A program made the translations under genes and the position numbers. A model generated the notes under the pieces. The model had not been told where the DNA came from. It saw nothing but the letters and a program-made list of their open reading frames with translations, and ran no database searches. Positions 32,659 through 41,425 of a stretch of DNA of 64,000 nt are shown in pieces (position 1 is the stretch's first letter; every line of letters begins with the position of its first letter). Location: positions 2,666,001 through 2,730,000 of the forward strand of contig NZ_CP109473.1 in the NCBI RefSeq assembly GCF_036227405.1, given 5' to 3'. The DNA comes from Streptomyces sp. NBC_01460. GTDB taxonomy: Bacteria > Actinomycetota > Actinomycetes > Streptomycetales > Streptomycetaceae.

Positions 32659-33900
32659 TCAGGGCTGCTCAGGAGCATGGCGCAGTGGGGCGGTCGGCGT
32701 CCGCCGGGCCAGGAGAAGCGGGGCAGCGGCGAGGAGCAGGGTGACCAGGCCGAGTGCTCCGACGGCCGAACCGAGGTCGCCGAGGGACTCCTTGCCGCCG
32801 AGAAGGATCAGCGGGCAGGCGAACTCGCCGAGGAAGAACGCCGAAGTCCACAGACCGGTACCGCGCCCCCGGTCTGCGAAATCGAGGCGGGACATGGCCA
32901 GCGTCAGCAGGGACGGCAACAGCAGACCCGTGCCCACGCAGTTCACCACAGCGCCCGCGATCAACAGGGGCAGGCTGTCACTCAGTCCCATCAGAAGGAA
33001 ACCCGCGGCGCACAGTAGGAGGACGACGGGCAGACGGCGTTGTGGGTGGCTCGTGAGCCGGGTGAAGAGCACCGAGCCTAGGACGGTGGCCGCACTCGCG
33101 ACCGCGGTGGCGGCACCTATACCTCCAGTGGAGTCGACGCCCAGGTCGTCGAGGAGGTACGACATCTCCACGGGGACGGTGTAGAAGACGACGGCACCGA
33201 ATGCGGTCAACAGGCAGATCCCAGCCATCCGGCGCACCGGGAAGGGCCGCTTGTCCGCCGCGAAAGCGGCCGGCTCACGCTTCACCCCGGCTGAAGGCTG
33301 TGGCGTCGGCAGCGCGCGGGCCATGGCGGGGGCGAGCAGCAGCCCGATTCCGTACAGCCAGAACGGCGCCTGCCAGCCGGCCCCTCCAAGGGCTCCGCCG
33401 AGTGCGAAGAAGACGGTGGCGGATGCCGATGCGCACATGGTCTGAAGTGCGAGGTAGCGGTCGCGGACGCGCCCGGAGTAGTAGTCACCGATCAGCGTCG
33501 TGCACGCGGTCATGATCGCCGCCTCGGCCACCCCCACCAGCACACGGCTGACGAGAATGCCCTGCAACGAGTCCACGTACAGCGGGACCGTGCCGAACAG
33601 CGTGTACAGGAGCGTCGCCACGACCAGGAGGCGCTTGCGGCCGAGACGATCGACGATGACACCCGCGAAGGGAGCCAGCAGCGCCAACGACAGGGCGGGA
33701 ACGGTCAGCACCAGGGGAACCAGCGCCGCGCTCCCGGCGACGTCTGCGAAGTGCTCCTGCATGCGGGGCAGGACCGGTGCGAGCAACACGGCGCCGAGGA
33801 CTGGCAGGCAACTGCCGGCCATGAGCAGGGCGGCAGGGAGCTTTCCCTGCACGTCCGGGGAAGCGTAGGCAGGGGAAGGCGGGGCAGCGGGAGCGGACAC
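32659..33900 (-). CDS. MFS transporter
   Basis: The 413-residue protein starts at a GTG and has about twelve hydrophobic segments, from LLMAGSCLPVLGAVLLAP to LGLVTLLLAAAPLLL. Motif A between helices 2 and 3 is visible as GVIVDRLGRKRLLV. The family includes aromatic-acid importers and drug exporters. It lies tail-to-tail with the second LacI gene and is not co-directional with the LysR-controlled run, but a short palindrome containing the GTGGAT half-site seen in the LysR intergenic region lies about 160 bases upstream of it. Uptake or efflux of an aromatic compound is plausible; substrate unproven. Confidence 0.85.
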   Translation of the reverse strand: MSAPAAPPSPAYASPDVQGKLPAALLMAGSCLPVLGAVLLAPVLPRMQEHFADVAGSAALVPLVLTVPALSLALLAPFAGVIVDRLGRKRLLVVATLLYTLFGTVPLYVDSLQGILVSRVLVGVAEAAIMTACTTLIGDYYSGRVRDRYLALQTMCASASATVFFALGGALGGAGWQAPFWLYGIGLLLAPAMARALPTPQPSAGVKREPAAFAADKRPFPVRRMAGICLLTAFGAVVFYTVPVEMSYLLDDLGVDSTGGIGAATAVASAATVLGSVLFTRLTSHPQRRLPVVLLLCAAGFLLMGLSDSLPLLIAGAVVNCVGTGLLLPSLLTLAMSRLDFADRGRGTGLWTSAFFLGEFACPLILLGGKESLGDLGSAVGALGLVTLLLAAAPLLLARRTPTAPLRHAPEQP

Positions 33901-34057
33901 AGCGGCACTCCAGAGCGCGAGGCGGGAAGGGGGTGTGCGTGGCGCCCGGTCCGTCCGGCGAGGACGTCGGTGCGCGGGGGCAGCGATGTGACACGACTAT
34001 GCGGCCCCCTCGATGGCCTGCCCAGCCCTGCCGTGATCCGATTTTCTGATGCCATCG

Positions 34058-34072
34058 ATCCACGCCGTGGAT
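34058..34072. promoter_or_regulatory. Short palindrome upstream of the MFS gene
   Basis: ATCCACGCCGTGGAT is a perfect palindrome with 7-base arms about a central C. Its GTGGAT half resembles the operator-like repeat at 35081-35099, so the same LysR protein may act at both sites. It lies between the LysR stop and the MFS start. Confidence 0.4.
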
Positions 34073-34104
34073 ACCGGGATTCGGCCCTGCGCCACCGCCG
34101 CCCG

Positions 34105-35034
34105 TCAGGACGGCCCCGGCCTCTCCTGCGTGTCGGTCATGCGCCTGCCGACCCGGGCAGCCGTTTCACGGAGCCAGATGTGTGCGGCGTCGTGGGTGTG
34201 TACGGGGTGCCACCACATCGCCTCCTGCAGCGGCACCGCCTCGTACGGCGGCTCCACCACGCGTACGGGGGCGAGCGGTGCCAGCAGGCGGGCGAGGCGT
34301 TCCTGGATCAGGGCGATGCGCCGGGTCCCGGCCACCAGCAGCGGAAGCAGCTGGAAGCTGTCGACGGAGACCTCGACGCGCGGCTCGACGCCGAGCATGC
34401 CGAGCTGTCGCACGGCCGGGGCGTCGTACGTGCGCTGGTAGGTGACCCAGGGCAGCCGTGCCAGATCCTGGCGGGTCAGGCGGTCCTCCACGCTCGGGTG
34501 GTCGTCCGCGACGAGGAAGACCCAGCTGTCCTGGTAGAGGTCGGTGGCGGGGAAGTCGCTGACGACGCCGTGCGGCATGAGCAGGCCGTCGGTGGTGCTC
34601 AGCAGCGTGCCCGTGTCGTCGACGACGGACGTCGGGGGCTGGGTGAAGCGCAGGCGGATGCCGGGGGCCTCCTCGTGCATGACCCTGGCGAGCTCGGTGC
34701 CGAAGACGGCGACGGCGTAGTCGGACGCGATCAGCTTGAACTCCCGGCTCTCGCTCGTCGGGTCGAAGTCGGCCTGGCTGGCGAACAGGCGCTCCAGGAC
34801 GTCGTAGGCGGTCGAGGTGCGGTCGAGCAGGACCTGCCCGAGGGCGGTGAGTTCGTAGTGGCCGCCGACCCGGGCGAGCAGGTCGTCGTCGAAGTGGCGG
34901 CGCAGTCGGGCCAGCGCGGCGCTCATGGCGGGCTGGCTGAGCCCGATGCGTTGTCCGGCGCGCGTGACGTTGCGCTCCTCCAGGAGAGAACGCAGCGCGA
35001 CGACGAGGTTGAGGTCCAGACGGGACAGGTTCAC
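34105..35034 (-). CDS. LysR family regulator of the NodD/NahR branch
   Basis: The 309-residue protein starts at the GTG at 35034 behind AAGGGGAAA; an upstream in-frame start at 35079 would add 15 residues but lacks such a site. The winged helix-turn-helix is at 1-60: LSRLDLNLVVALRSLLEERN, then RAGQRIGLSQPAMSAALARL and RRHFDDDLL. The DLNLLVAL...LSQPAMSAA pattern is typical of NodD/NahR-type activators that respond to flavonoids, phenolics and related aromatics. The co-inducer domain follows (about 90-300). It is divergent from the FAH gene that opens the aromatic run, with an inverted repeat at 35081-35099 between them, so it is the likely activator of that run and represses itself. Confidence 0.9.
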   Translation of the reverse strand: MNLSRLDLNLVVALRSLLEERNVTRAGQRIGLSQPAMSAALARLRRHFDDDLLARVGGHYELTALGQVLLDRTSTAYDVLERLFASQADFDPTSESREFKLIASDYAVAVFGTELARVMHEEAPGIRLRFTQPPTSVVDDTGTLLSTTDGLLMPHGVVSDFPATDLYQDSWVFLVADDHPSVEDRLTRQDLARLPWVTYQRTYDAPAVRQLGMLGVEPRVEVSVDSFQLLPLLVAGTRRIALIQERLARLLAPLAPVRVVEPPYEAVPLQEAMWWHPVHTHDAAHIWLRETAARVGRRMTDTQERPGPS

Positions 35035-35080
35035 GGGCTTTCCCCTTGCGATATGGCGCCTACCAGGGTGAATTAACACC

Positions 35081-35099
35081 GTGGATGGCTAGCATCCAC
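35081..35099. promoter_or_regulatory. LysR-type operator between divergent genes
   Basis: GTGGATGGCTAGCATCCAC has perfect 7-base arms (GTGGATG and CATCCAC) around five bases. It is 46 bases from the LysR start and 63 bases from the FAH start, the expected place for a LysR recognition site. Confidence 0.65.
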
Positions 35100-35161
35100 A
35101 CAATCTATTTCCATGATTGTGGGTGGCGGGTCCAGATTAGTCACATCGCAATCAGGAGGAC

Positions 35162-36163
35162 ATGTTCGTGAAACCTGCACCCGCATCCGCGCTCTTCGCC
35201 GGACCGTTCGCCCTCGCCACACTGTCGGCCCCGGAGGGACCCGCGTTCCCCGCTCTGGTCACCCCCGACGCCCAGGTGCTCGATCTGCGAGCCGCTCTCG
35301 GCGACGACCGACTTGCCGTCCGGAGTCTCCTGGAGGACTGGGAGGCCACCCTCCCTCGTCTGGAAGCACTGGCCGAGGACGGCGGACAGCAGCGGAAGCC
35401 GCTGGCGGACTTCCAGGTGCACGCTCCCGTCGAGCCGCGCCAGGTCTTCCAGTCGGGCGCGAACTACCGGCAGCACGTCATCGACCTGCACGTCGCGCAC
35501 AAGGCCCCGGGCGACGAGCGTTCCGAGGAGGAGCGGCGTGCGGAGGCGGCGGAGATCATGGACCGCCGGGCGGCGGAGGACCTGCCTTACGTGTTCATCG
35601 GTCTGCCGAGCGCGATCACCGGCCCGTACGACGACGTGGTGCTCCCTGCCTGGGCCGGGAAGCCCGACTGGGAGCTGGAGCTGGCCGCGGTCATCGGCCG
35701 CCCCGCCTACCAGGTGTCCGCCGAGGAGGCGATCGATCACGTCGCCGGGTACACGATCGCCAACGACCTCACCGATCGCGCGACCGTCTTCCGCCGGGAC
35801 ATGCCCCAGATCGGCACCGACTGGCTGCGCAGCAAGAACGCTCCCGGTTTCACACCGCTCGGCCCCTGGATCGTGCCGGCCACGTCCGTCGCGGACACGG
35901 ACGACCTGCAGGTGACGCTGAAGTTGAACGGCGAGACCATGCAGGACGAGTCCACCAAGGACATGATCTTCGATGTCGCCCGTGTAGTGGCCTACGCCTC
36001 GCAGACCGCGCAGCTCCTGCCCGGCGACGTGGTGCTGACGGGCAGTCCTGCCGGCAACGGGATGCACTGGGGCCGGCTGCTGCGCGACGGGGACGTCATG
36101 GAGGGTTCGGTCACCGGCCTCGGCGTCCAGCGCACCCGCTGTGTCGCGGAGGAGACCTCATGA
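35162..36163 (+). CDS. Fumarylacetoacetate hydrolase (FAH) family protein, first gene of the aromatic run
   Basis: The 333-residue protein starts at the ATG at 35162; the in-frame GTG at 35168 is better spaced from the strong AGGAGG site and may be the true start. The FAH fold occupies about 95-325: FQSGANYRQHVIDLH, then the acidic metal set in KPDWELELAAVIGR, and the family ending LPGDVVLTGSPAGNGMHWG. FAH enzymes are divalent-metal hydrolases, decarboxylases or hydratases for keto-acids from ring cleavage. Conserved TDRATVFRRDM with DWLRSKNAPGFTPLGPW is characteristic of the longer FAH members. It likely hydrolyses or hydrates an acyl-pyruvate-type product. The stop overlaps the next start by 4 bases. 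Confidence 0.88.
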   Translation: MFVKPAPASALFAGPFALATLSAPEGPAFPALVTPDAQVLDLRAALGDDRLAVRSLLEDWEATLPRLEALAEDGGQQRKPLADFQVHAPVEPRQVFQSGANYRQHVIDLHVAHKAPGDERSEEERRAEAAEIMDRRAAEDLPYVFIGLPSAITGPYDDVVLPAWAGKPDWELELAAVIGRPAYQVSAEEAIDHVAGYTIANDLTDRATVFRRDMPQIGTDWLRSKNAPGFTPLGPWIVPATSVADTDDLQVTLKLNGETMQDESTKDMIFDVARVVAYASQTAQLLPGDVVLTGSPAGNGMHWGRLLRDGDVMEGSVTGLGVQRTRCVAEETS

Positions 36164-37122
36164 GCCTCGACCGCACCGACCCCGAGCGCTCGATCGCCGA
36201 GGCCGCCACAGCCTGCTCCAACTGGGGGCGCTGGGGTGCGGACGACGTCCTGGGAACCCTGAATTTCCTGGATGAGGCCAAGCGCCGCGAGGGTGCGGCC
36301 CTCATCCGGCGGGGTGTCAGCTTCTCGCTCTCCCAGCGCTTCGACATGGACGGCCCGCAGAAGGGCTGGCGCCGGCGCACCAACCCGGTGCACACCATGC
36401 TCGACACCGGTACGGACGCCGTCGTCACGGGGCAGGGCTTCCCGCACGGGCTCGGCGGCGCCGACGACGTCATCGCGATGCCGCTGCAGTGCTCCACCCA
36501 GTGGGACGGGCTCGGGCACATCTTCGACCACGGCAAGGCCTGGAACGGGCGCCCGGCCGAGAAGGTCGTCACCTCCGAGGGCGACCTGGTCACCGGCATC
36601 GAGCACATGGCACCGCACGTCGCGGGACGGGGAGTGCTGCTGGACGTCGGCCGCGTGATGGGTGAGGACGGGGAGTTGCCCGACGGCTTCGCGATCACCA
36701 CGGAACACCTGGTCGCCACGGCCGAGGCCCAAGGGGTGGGTGTCGGCCGTGGTGACATCGTGCTGGTGCGCACCGGGCAGCTCGCCCGGACCCGCCGCGA
36801 CGGCTGGGGCGACTACGCCGGAGGCCCGGCCCCCGGCCTGTCCTTCACCACGGCCGGCTGGCTGCACGGCACGGAGATAGCCGCGATCGCCACCGACACG
36901 TGGGGCTTCGAGGTGCGGCCCAACGAGTTCGACCACGCCTTCCAGCCGCTGCACCAGGTCGCCATCCCCAACATCGGTCTTCTCATCGGTGAGATGTGGG
37001 ACCTCGATGCACTCGCCGAGGACTGCGCGACGGACGGGGTCTACGCGTTCTGGCTCACCGCCGCGCCGCTGCCCATCACCGGCGCGGTCGGCAGCCCGGT
37101 CAACCCGATCGCCGTCAAGTAA
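36160..37122 (+). CDS. Cyclase (kynurenine formamidase-like) family metal hydrolase
   Basis: The 320-residue protein starts at the ATG at 36160, inside the FAH stop (ATGA). The cyclase fold is recognised by STQWDGLGHIFDHGKAW (about 109-125), the metal-binding variant of the usual H-x-G-T-H-x-D loop, and by FAITTEHLVATAEAQGV with GDIVLVRTGQL. The N-terminal NWGRWGADDVLGTLNFL is typical of the 300-residue subgroup found in actinobacterial and proteobacterial aromatic clusters. Members hydrolyse amides, lactones or ring-opened intermediates. Translational coupling with the FAH gene suggests consecutive steps. The exact substrate cannot be read. Confidence 0.85.
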   Translation: MSLDRTDPERSIAEAATACSNWGRWGADDVLGTLNFLDEAKRREGAALIRRGVSFSLSQRFDMDGPQKGWRRRTNPVHTMLDTGTDAVVTGQGFPHGLGGADDVIAMPLQCSTQWDGLGHIFDHGKAWNGRPAEKVVTSEGDLVTGIEHMAPHVAGRGVLLDVGRVMGEDGELPDGFAITTEHLVATAEAQGVGVGRGDIVLVRTGQLARTRRDGWGDYAGGPAPGLSFTTAGWLHGTEIAAIATDTWGFEVRPNEFDHAFQPLHQVAIPNIGLLIGEMWDLDALAEDCATDGVYAFWLTAAPLPITGAVGSPVNPIAVK

Positions 37123-37145
37123 CACCAGGAACAAGGGAGTTCCCC

Positions 37146-38276
37146 ATGAGTAGAACCCGTAAGGTCCTGGTGATCGGTGGCGGCGCGGCCGGCAACGCCA
37201 TCACGGTCCTGCTGCGCCGGGCCGGCGTCGACGTCGATCTGATCGAAGCGAAGGACGACTGGAACGCCACGGCCGGGTCCGGCATCACCCTCCAGGGCAA
37301 CGCCCTGCGCGTGCTGCGTGAGCTCGGCGTGTGGGAGCAGGTGGAGGCGTCGGGTTACGGATTCGGCTCGGTCGGCATCACCGCCCCGGACGGCACGGTC
37401 CTGCACGCACAGGACGACATCCGCAGCGGTGGCGACGACCTCCCTGCAACCGTCGGCATGCAGCGCCCCCAGCTCCAGCAGATCCTCATCGACGCCGTCC
37501 GCGCCAGCGGAGCCGACGTACGCCTCGGTGTCAGGGCCACCACCCTGGATCAGGACCGCGACGGCGTCGCCGTCCGCTTCACCGACGGCACCGACGGCCG
37601 TTACGACCTGGTGATCGCCGCGGACGGCCTCGGTTCCACGACCCGCGCCGCGATCGGCATCGCGGCGAAGCCGGAGCCGACCGGCATGGCCATCTGGCGC
37701 GTCGCCGCCCCACGGCCCGTGGGACTGACCCGCACCGACCTCGCCTACGGCGGCCCGGCCCACATCGCCGGGTACTGCCCCACCAGCGAGACCACCCTCT
37801 ACGCGTACGTGGTCGAGGCGAACCGCGACCGCGCCTCCATCCCGCCGGAGTCCTACGCCGACGAGATGCGCCGCCTGACCTCCGCCTACGGCGGCTTCTG
37901 GCCGGAGATCACCGAGACGATCACCGACCCGTCCAAGGTCAACTACACCTGGTTCGACCGCATGCTGATCGAGGGCTCGTGGCACCGCGGCCGGGTCGTC
38001 CTCGTCGGCGACGCCGCCCACTGCTGCCCTCCCACCCTCGCGCAGGGCGCCGCCCTGTCCCTGGAGGACGCCTGGGTCCTCGCGCAGATGCTGACCGGCT
38101 CCGACACCTGGGACGACTCCCTGTTCCAGGCGTACTACGAGCGCCGCATCACACGGGTCCGTCCCGTCGTGGAGGCCTCCGTACAGATCGGGCAGTGGCA
38201 GCTCGACGGGGTACGTGACGCCGATGTTCCCGGCCTGATGGGCCGCACCATGACCATGCTCCGGGAGCTGCCGTGA
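37146..38276 (+). CDS. FAD-dependent aromatic ring monooxygenase
   Basis: The 376-residue flavoprotein monooxygenase belongs to the PHBH/UbiH class and starts at the ATG at 37146 behind AAGGGAG. The dinucleotide motif KVLVIGGGAAGNAITVLLRR (6-25), the middle DG motif YDLVIAADGLGSTTRA (about 157-172) and the FAD ribityl motif GRVVLVGDAAHCCPP (about 281-295) are all intact. The enzyme uses NAD(P)H and O2 to hydroxylate a phenolic ring. It precedes an extradiol dioxygenase in the same operon, so it most likely makes the ortho-dihydroxy ring the dioxygenase opens. Size and class fit FdeE-type naringenin hydroxylases among others; that assignment is inference. Confidence 0.88.
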   Translation: MSRTRKVLVIGGGAAGNAITVLLRRAGVDVDLIEAKDDWNATAGSGITLQGNALRVLRELGVWEQVEASGYGFGSVGITAPDGTVLHAQDDIRSGGDDLPATVGMQRPQLQQILIDAVRASGADVRLGVRATTLDQDRDGVAVRFTDGTDGRYDLVIAADGLGSTTRAAIGIAAKPEPTGMAIWRVAAPRPVGLTRTDLAYGGPAHIAGYCPTSETTLYAYVVEANRDRASIPPESYADEMRRLTSAYGGFWPEITETITDPSKVNYTWFDRMLIEGSWHRGRVVLVGDAAHCCPPTLAQGAALSLEDAWVLAQMLTGSDTWDDSLFQAYYERRITRVRPVVEASVQIGQWQLDGVRDADVPGLMGRTMTMLRELP

Positions 38277-39271
38277 CCACCCCGACAATCGACGTCCACG
38301 CCCACGTCCTTCTGCCCGAGGTCGAGGCACTCGTCGCCGGCCTGACCGGCCACGCCGAGGCCAAGCAGCTCGACGCCCGGCGCAACGGCCGCGCCGCTCT
38401 CGCCGTCAGCGGTCCCATGGTCGGCGAGCGGATCCCGAAGCTGACCGACGTCGCCGTACGTCTCGCGTCGATGGACGCGCAGGGTGTGGACGTCCAGCTG
38501 GTCAGCCCCTCCCCGTCGCACTACCACTACTGGGCCGACGAGGACACGGCGGAGAAGGTGTACCGGCTCGCCAACGAGGCCACCGCCGCACACTGTTCGG
38601 CGGCACCCGAGCGGCTCCACGGTCTCGGGCTCGTGCCCCTCCAGCACCCGGGTCTGGCGGTACACGCGCTCGACCACGCGCTGGAGCAGGGGCTGCTCGG
38701 GGTGGAAATCTCCAGCCACGCTCCAGGGCGCGAGCTGTCCGACCCGGCCTACGAGCCGTTCTGGGCCCGTGCGGAGGAGACGGGCGCAATCCTGTTCCTG
38801 CACCCCTTCGGCTGCACGCTCGACGAACGCCTCGACCAGTGGTACCTGTCCAACACCGTCGGCCAGCCCACCGAGAACGCCGCCGCCCTCTCCCACCTCA
38901 TCTTCTCCGGGGTACTGGACCGGCACCCGGGACTGAAGCTGATCGCCGCCCACGGCGGGGGCTACCTGCCCACCCACATCGGCCGCTCCGACCACGCCTG
39001 GTCGACGCGCACCGACGCGGGCGCCGACTGCGCCCACCTGCCCAGCAGCTACCTGAAGCGGATCTACTTCGACTCCCTCGTGCACGACCCGCGTGTGCTG
39101 GGCTCGTTGATCGAGGTCGCAGGAGCGGACCGGGTCGTGCTCGGCTCCGACTTCCCCTTCGACATGGGGTCCGAGGACCCGGTCGGCGCCCTGCGCGCCG
39201 CGCGGCTGTCCGTGACCGACTTCGACGCGGTACGCGGCGGCAACGCCGCCGCCCTGCTGCGACTCGCCTGA
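38273..39271 (+). CDS. Amidohydrolase, ACMSD/OHCU decarboxylase-type
   Basis: The 332-residue TIM-barrel metal enzyme has a GTG start overlapping the monooxygenase stop by 4 bases. Metal ligands are visible: His9 and His11 (DVHAHVLL), a His in LFLHPFG (about 177), a His in IAAHGGGYLP (about 226) and the Asp in VLGSDFPFDMG (about 292). This arrangement is that of the aminocarboxymuconate-semialdehyde decarboxylase family, which includes decarboxylases (gamma-resorcylate, 5-carboxyvanillate) and hydrolases of meta-cleavage products. In this operon it probably decarboxylates or hydrolyses a ring-cleavage product. Confidence 0.88.
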   Translation: MTTPTIDVHAHVLLPEVEALVAGLTGHAEAKQLDARRNGRAALAVSGPMVGERIPKLTDVAVRLASMDAQGVDVQLVSPSPSHYHYWADEDTAEKVYRLANEATAAHCSAAPERLHGLGLVPLQHPGLAVHALDHALEQGLLGVEISSHAPGRELSDPAYEPFWARAEETGAILFLHPFGCTLDERLDQWYLSNTVGQPTENAAALSHLIFSGVLDRHPGLKLIAAHGGGYLPTHIGRSDHAWSTRTDAGADCAHLPSSYLKRIYFDSLVHDPRVLGSLIEVAGADRVVLGSDFPFDMGSEDPVGALRAARLSVTDFDAVRGGNAAALLRLA

Positions 39272-39294
39272 ACCTCAACGAGGAGGAAACCATC

Positions 39295-40233
39295 ATGAGC
39301 GCACGCCTGCTCACCCACCTGCGCCACGTCGACCTGGCGGTGCCGGACTACGACAAACAGCTCGACTTCTACGCCGGCGTCTGGGGCCTCACCAAGGTCT
39401 CCGAGGACTCCGGGATCTCCTTTCTCGCCGCCGAGGGCTCCCCCGAGCAGTACGTCGTACGACTGCGCAAGGCCGAGCAGAAGCGGCTCGACCTCGTCTC
39501 CTACGGCGCCGCGAACCCGGCCGACGTGGACACCCTCGCCGAGAGGCTCCTCGCCGGCGGCGTGCAGCTGATCTCGCGGCCCGGCACGGTGGACACCCCG
39601 GGCGGGGGGTACGGCTTCCGCTTCTTCGACGTCGACGGCCGCACGATCGAGGTCTCGGCCGACGTCGAGGTCCGGCAGCACCGGAAGATCGAGGAGAAGG
39701 AGGCCATCCCGGTCAAGCTCTCCCACGTCGTCCTCAACTCCCCCGACCTCAACCGCACCCGTCAGTGGTACGAGCGCCACCTCGGCTTCGCCCTTTCCGA
39801 CACGCTCTCCTCACCGCACATGGGCGAGGTCATGCACTTCATGCGGATCAGCAACCAGCACCACTCCATGGCCATCGCCCAGGGTCCGCACACCGCCCTG
39901 CACCACGTCTCCTTCGAGATGCGCGGCATCGACGAGTACATGCGCGGCTCCGGCCGCGTCATGCGAGCCGGTTTCAAGAAGGTCTGGGGCCCCGGTAGGC
40001 ACATGGCCGGCGACAACACCTTCACGTACTTCCTCGACCCCCACGGCAACACCGTCGAGTACACCACCGAGCTGGAGAACCTCGACGAGGACACCTGGCA
40101 CCCCCACGTCTACGACTTCTCCCGGCCCGAAGTCACCGACCAGTGGGGCACCGCCAACGCCATGAACGAGATCGTCGCCAAGGAGTCCTTCAACGACCCC
40201 GACCGCGGCGTCTTCATCGCCCCGCCCGTCTGA
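39295..40233 (+). CDS. Two-domain extradiol (type I) ring-cleavage dioxygenase
   Basis: The 312-residue protein of the VOC superfamily has a strong site (GAGGAGGAAA) 4 bases before its ATG. Domain one (5-125) and domain two (140-270) each show the module opening LRHVDLAVPDYDKQLDFYAG and LSHVVLNSPDLNRTRQWYER. The second domain supplies the Fe(II) ligands: His in KLSHVVL (about 144), His in ALHHVSFEM (about 204) and Glu in NTVEYTTEL (about 255). This matches biphenyl-2,3-diol and catechol 2,3-dioxygenases, so it should be active and open a catecholic ring next to the diol (meta cleavage). It follows the FAD monooxygenase that could provide the diol. Confidence 0.92.
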   Translation: MSARLLTHLRHVDLAVPDYDKQLDFYAGVWGLTKVSEDSGISFLAAEGSPEQYVVRLRKAEQKRLDLVSYGAANPADVDTLAERLLAGGVQLISRPGTVDTPGGGYGFRFFDVDGRTIEVSADVEVRQHRKIEEKEAIPVKLSHVVLNSPDLNRTRQWYERHLGFALSDTLSSPHMGEVMHFMRISNQHHSMAIAQGPHTALHHVSFEMRGIDEYMRGSGRVMRAGFKKVWGPGRHMAGDNTFTYFLDPHGNTVEYTTELENLDEDTWHPHVYDFSRPEVTDQWGTANAMNEIVAKESFNDPDRGVFIAPPV

Positions 40234-40337
40234 GGCACGCCCCCGGGCGGTACGGCGGCCCGCCGTCCCGCCCGCAGGGCAAACTCCGATCCGTCTCCCC
40301 CCGCTTTCGCATCGGCGCCGATCGAAGGAACCAGCAG

Positions 40338-41402
40338 ATGAGCCCTAGCACCACCCCGTTGTCCCGGCGCGGCCTCCTCGCCGGGGGCGCGGCAGCCACC
40401 GCTCTCGCGGTCACGCCGCAGACGGCCGCGGCCGCAGCCTCGCACCACGCGCCGGACCCGGGACGGCACCGCCTGGTGGTACATCTGCTGGGGACGGCGG
40501 GCGGCCCACCGCCGTACGGCGACCGGATGGGCATCGCCTCCGCCGTGACCGTCGGGTCGGACACCTATCTCGTGGACTGCGGCCGCGGAGCGGTGACACA
40601 GTACCTGCGGGCAGGCCTGTCGATGCCCTCCCTCAAGGGCATCTTCCTCACCCACCTGCACTCCGACCATCTCGTGGACTACTTCGACTTCCCCCTGTTG
40701 TGCGCCGGTGTGATGCCGCCCCAGCCCGGACTCGGCGGAACCGTTCGTGTCTGGGGCCCTGGACCGAGCGACACGGTGCACAGCGGCCCCGTCTCCCCCG
40801 AGCAGCCGGCGCCGGGCATCATCGAGACGACCCGACGTGCCAACGCCGCCTTCGCCGCCTCCACCAACGCTTTCGTCGCCGAGGGCTTCGGGGTCGATCC
40901 CCTGTCGATGCTCGACGTGAGGGAGCTGTCGGCCCGGCCCGGCACCGTGGTGACGGTGCTGGAGACGCCCGCGCTCAAGGTGACGGCCACCCGGGTGCCG
41001 CACGGCAACATGTCCCCTGCCTACGCCTACCGGTTCGACACCGAGCACGGCTCGGTGGTCTTCTCCGGCGACACCAGTCGCAGCGACGACCTCATCGCCC
41101 TGGCCCGGGACTGCGATCTGCTGGTTCACGAGACCATCCAGTCCGCCTGGTTCGAAGAGCAGAAGCTGCCCACGCCTGTGGTCGAGCACATGCGTCAGGT
41201 CCACACCGACATCGGTGAGATCGGAGGCATCGCTGCGGCCGCACGGGCGCGCCAGGTGGTCCTCACCCATCTCGCGCCGGCGGGCCCGCAGCAGTTCACC
41301 GACCGCCAGTGGTCCGCCGCGGCCCGGGACTCCGCCCGGGCGGCGGGCTACCGGGGCCGCATCACCGTGGGGCACGACCTTATGCGCATCCCGCTCGCCT
41401 GA
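40338..41402 (+). CDS. Exported (Tat) metallo-beta-lactamase-fold hydrolase
   Basis: The 354-residue protein has a twin-arginine signal (SRRGLLAGGAAATALA, cut near AAA-A at about residue 35). The MBL metal site is present: THLHSDHLVDYF (HxHxDH), a later His in VPHGNM and the Asp in FSGDTSRSDDL, with HLAPAG near the end. It resembles secreted MBL-fold arylsulfatase/lactonase-type enzymes. Location outside the cell distinguishes it from every other enzyme of this run, so it may act on the incoming compound (ester, lactone, sulfate or glycoside) before uptake. It sits about 100 bases after the dioxygenase gene and 23 before the second FAH gene. Confidence 0.85.
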   Translation: MSPSTTPLSRRGLLAGGAAATALAVTPQTAAAAASHHAPDPGRHRLVVHLLGTAGGPPPYGDRMGIASAVTVGSDTYLVDCGRGAVTQYLRAGLSMPSLKGIFLTHLHSDHLVDYFDFPLLCAGVMPPQPGLGGTVRVWGPGPSDTVHSGPVSPEQPAPGIIETTRRANAAFAASTNAFVAEGFGVDPLSMLDVRELSARPGTVVTVLETPALKVTATRVPHGNMSPAYAYRFDTEHGSVVFSGDTSRSDDLIALARDCDLLVHETIQSAWFEEQKLPTPVVEHMRQVHTDIGEIGGIAAAARARQVVLTHLAPAGPQQFTDRQWSAAARDSARAAGYRGRITVGHDLMRIPLA

Positions 41403-41425
41403 TCCCACCTCTCTGGAGCCGCACC

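Noticed and set aside
35113..36159. Upstream extension of the cyclase frame to 35113
   Set aside because: The extension overlaps the FAH gene in another frame and is Arg/Pro-rich. The ATG at 36160 sits inside the FAH stop with normal coupling.
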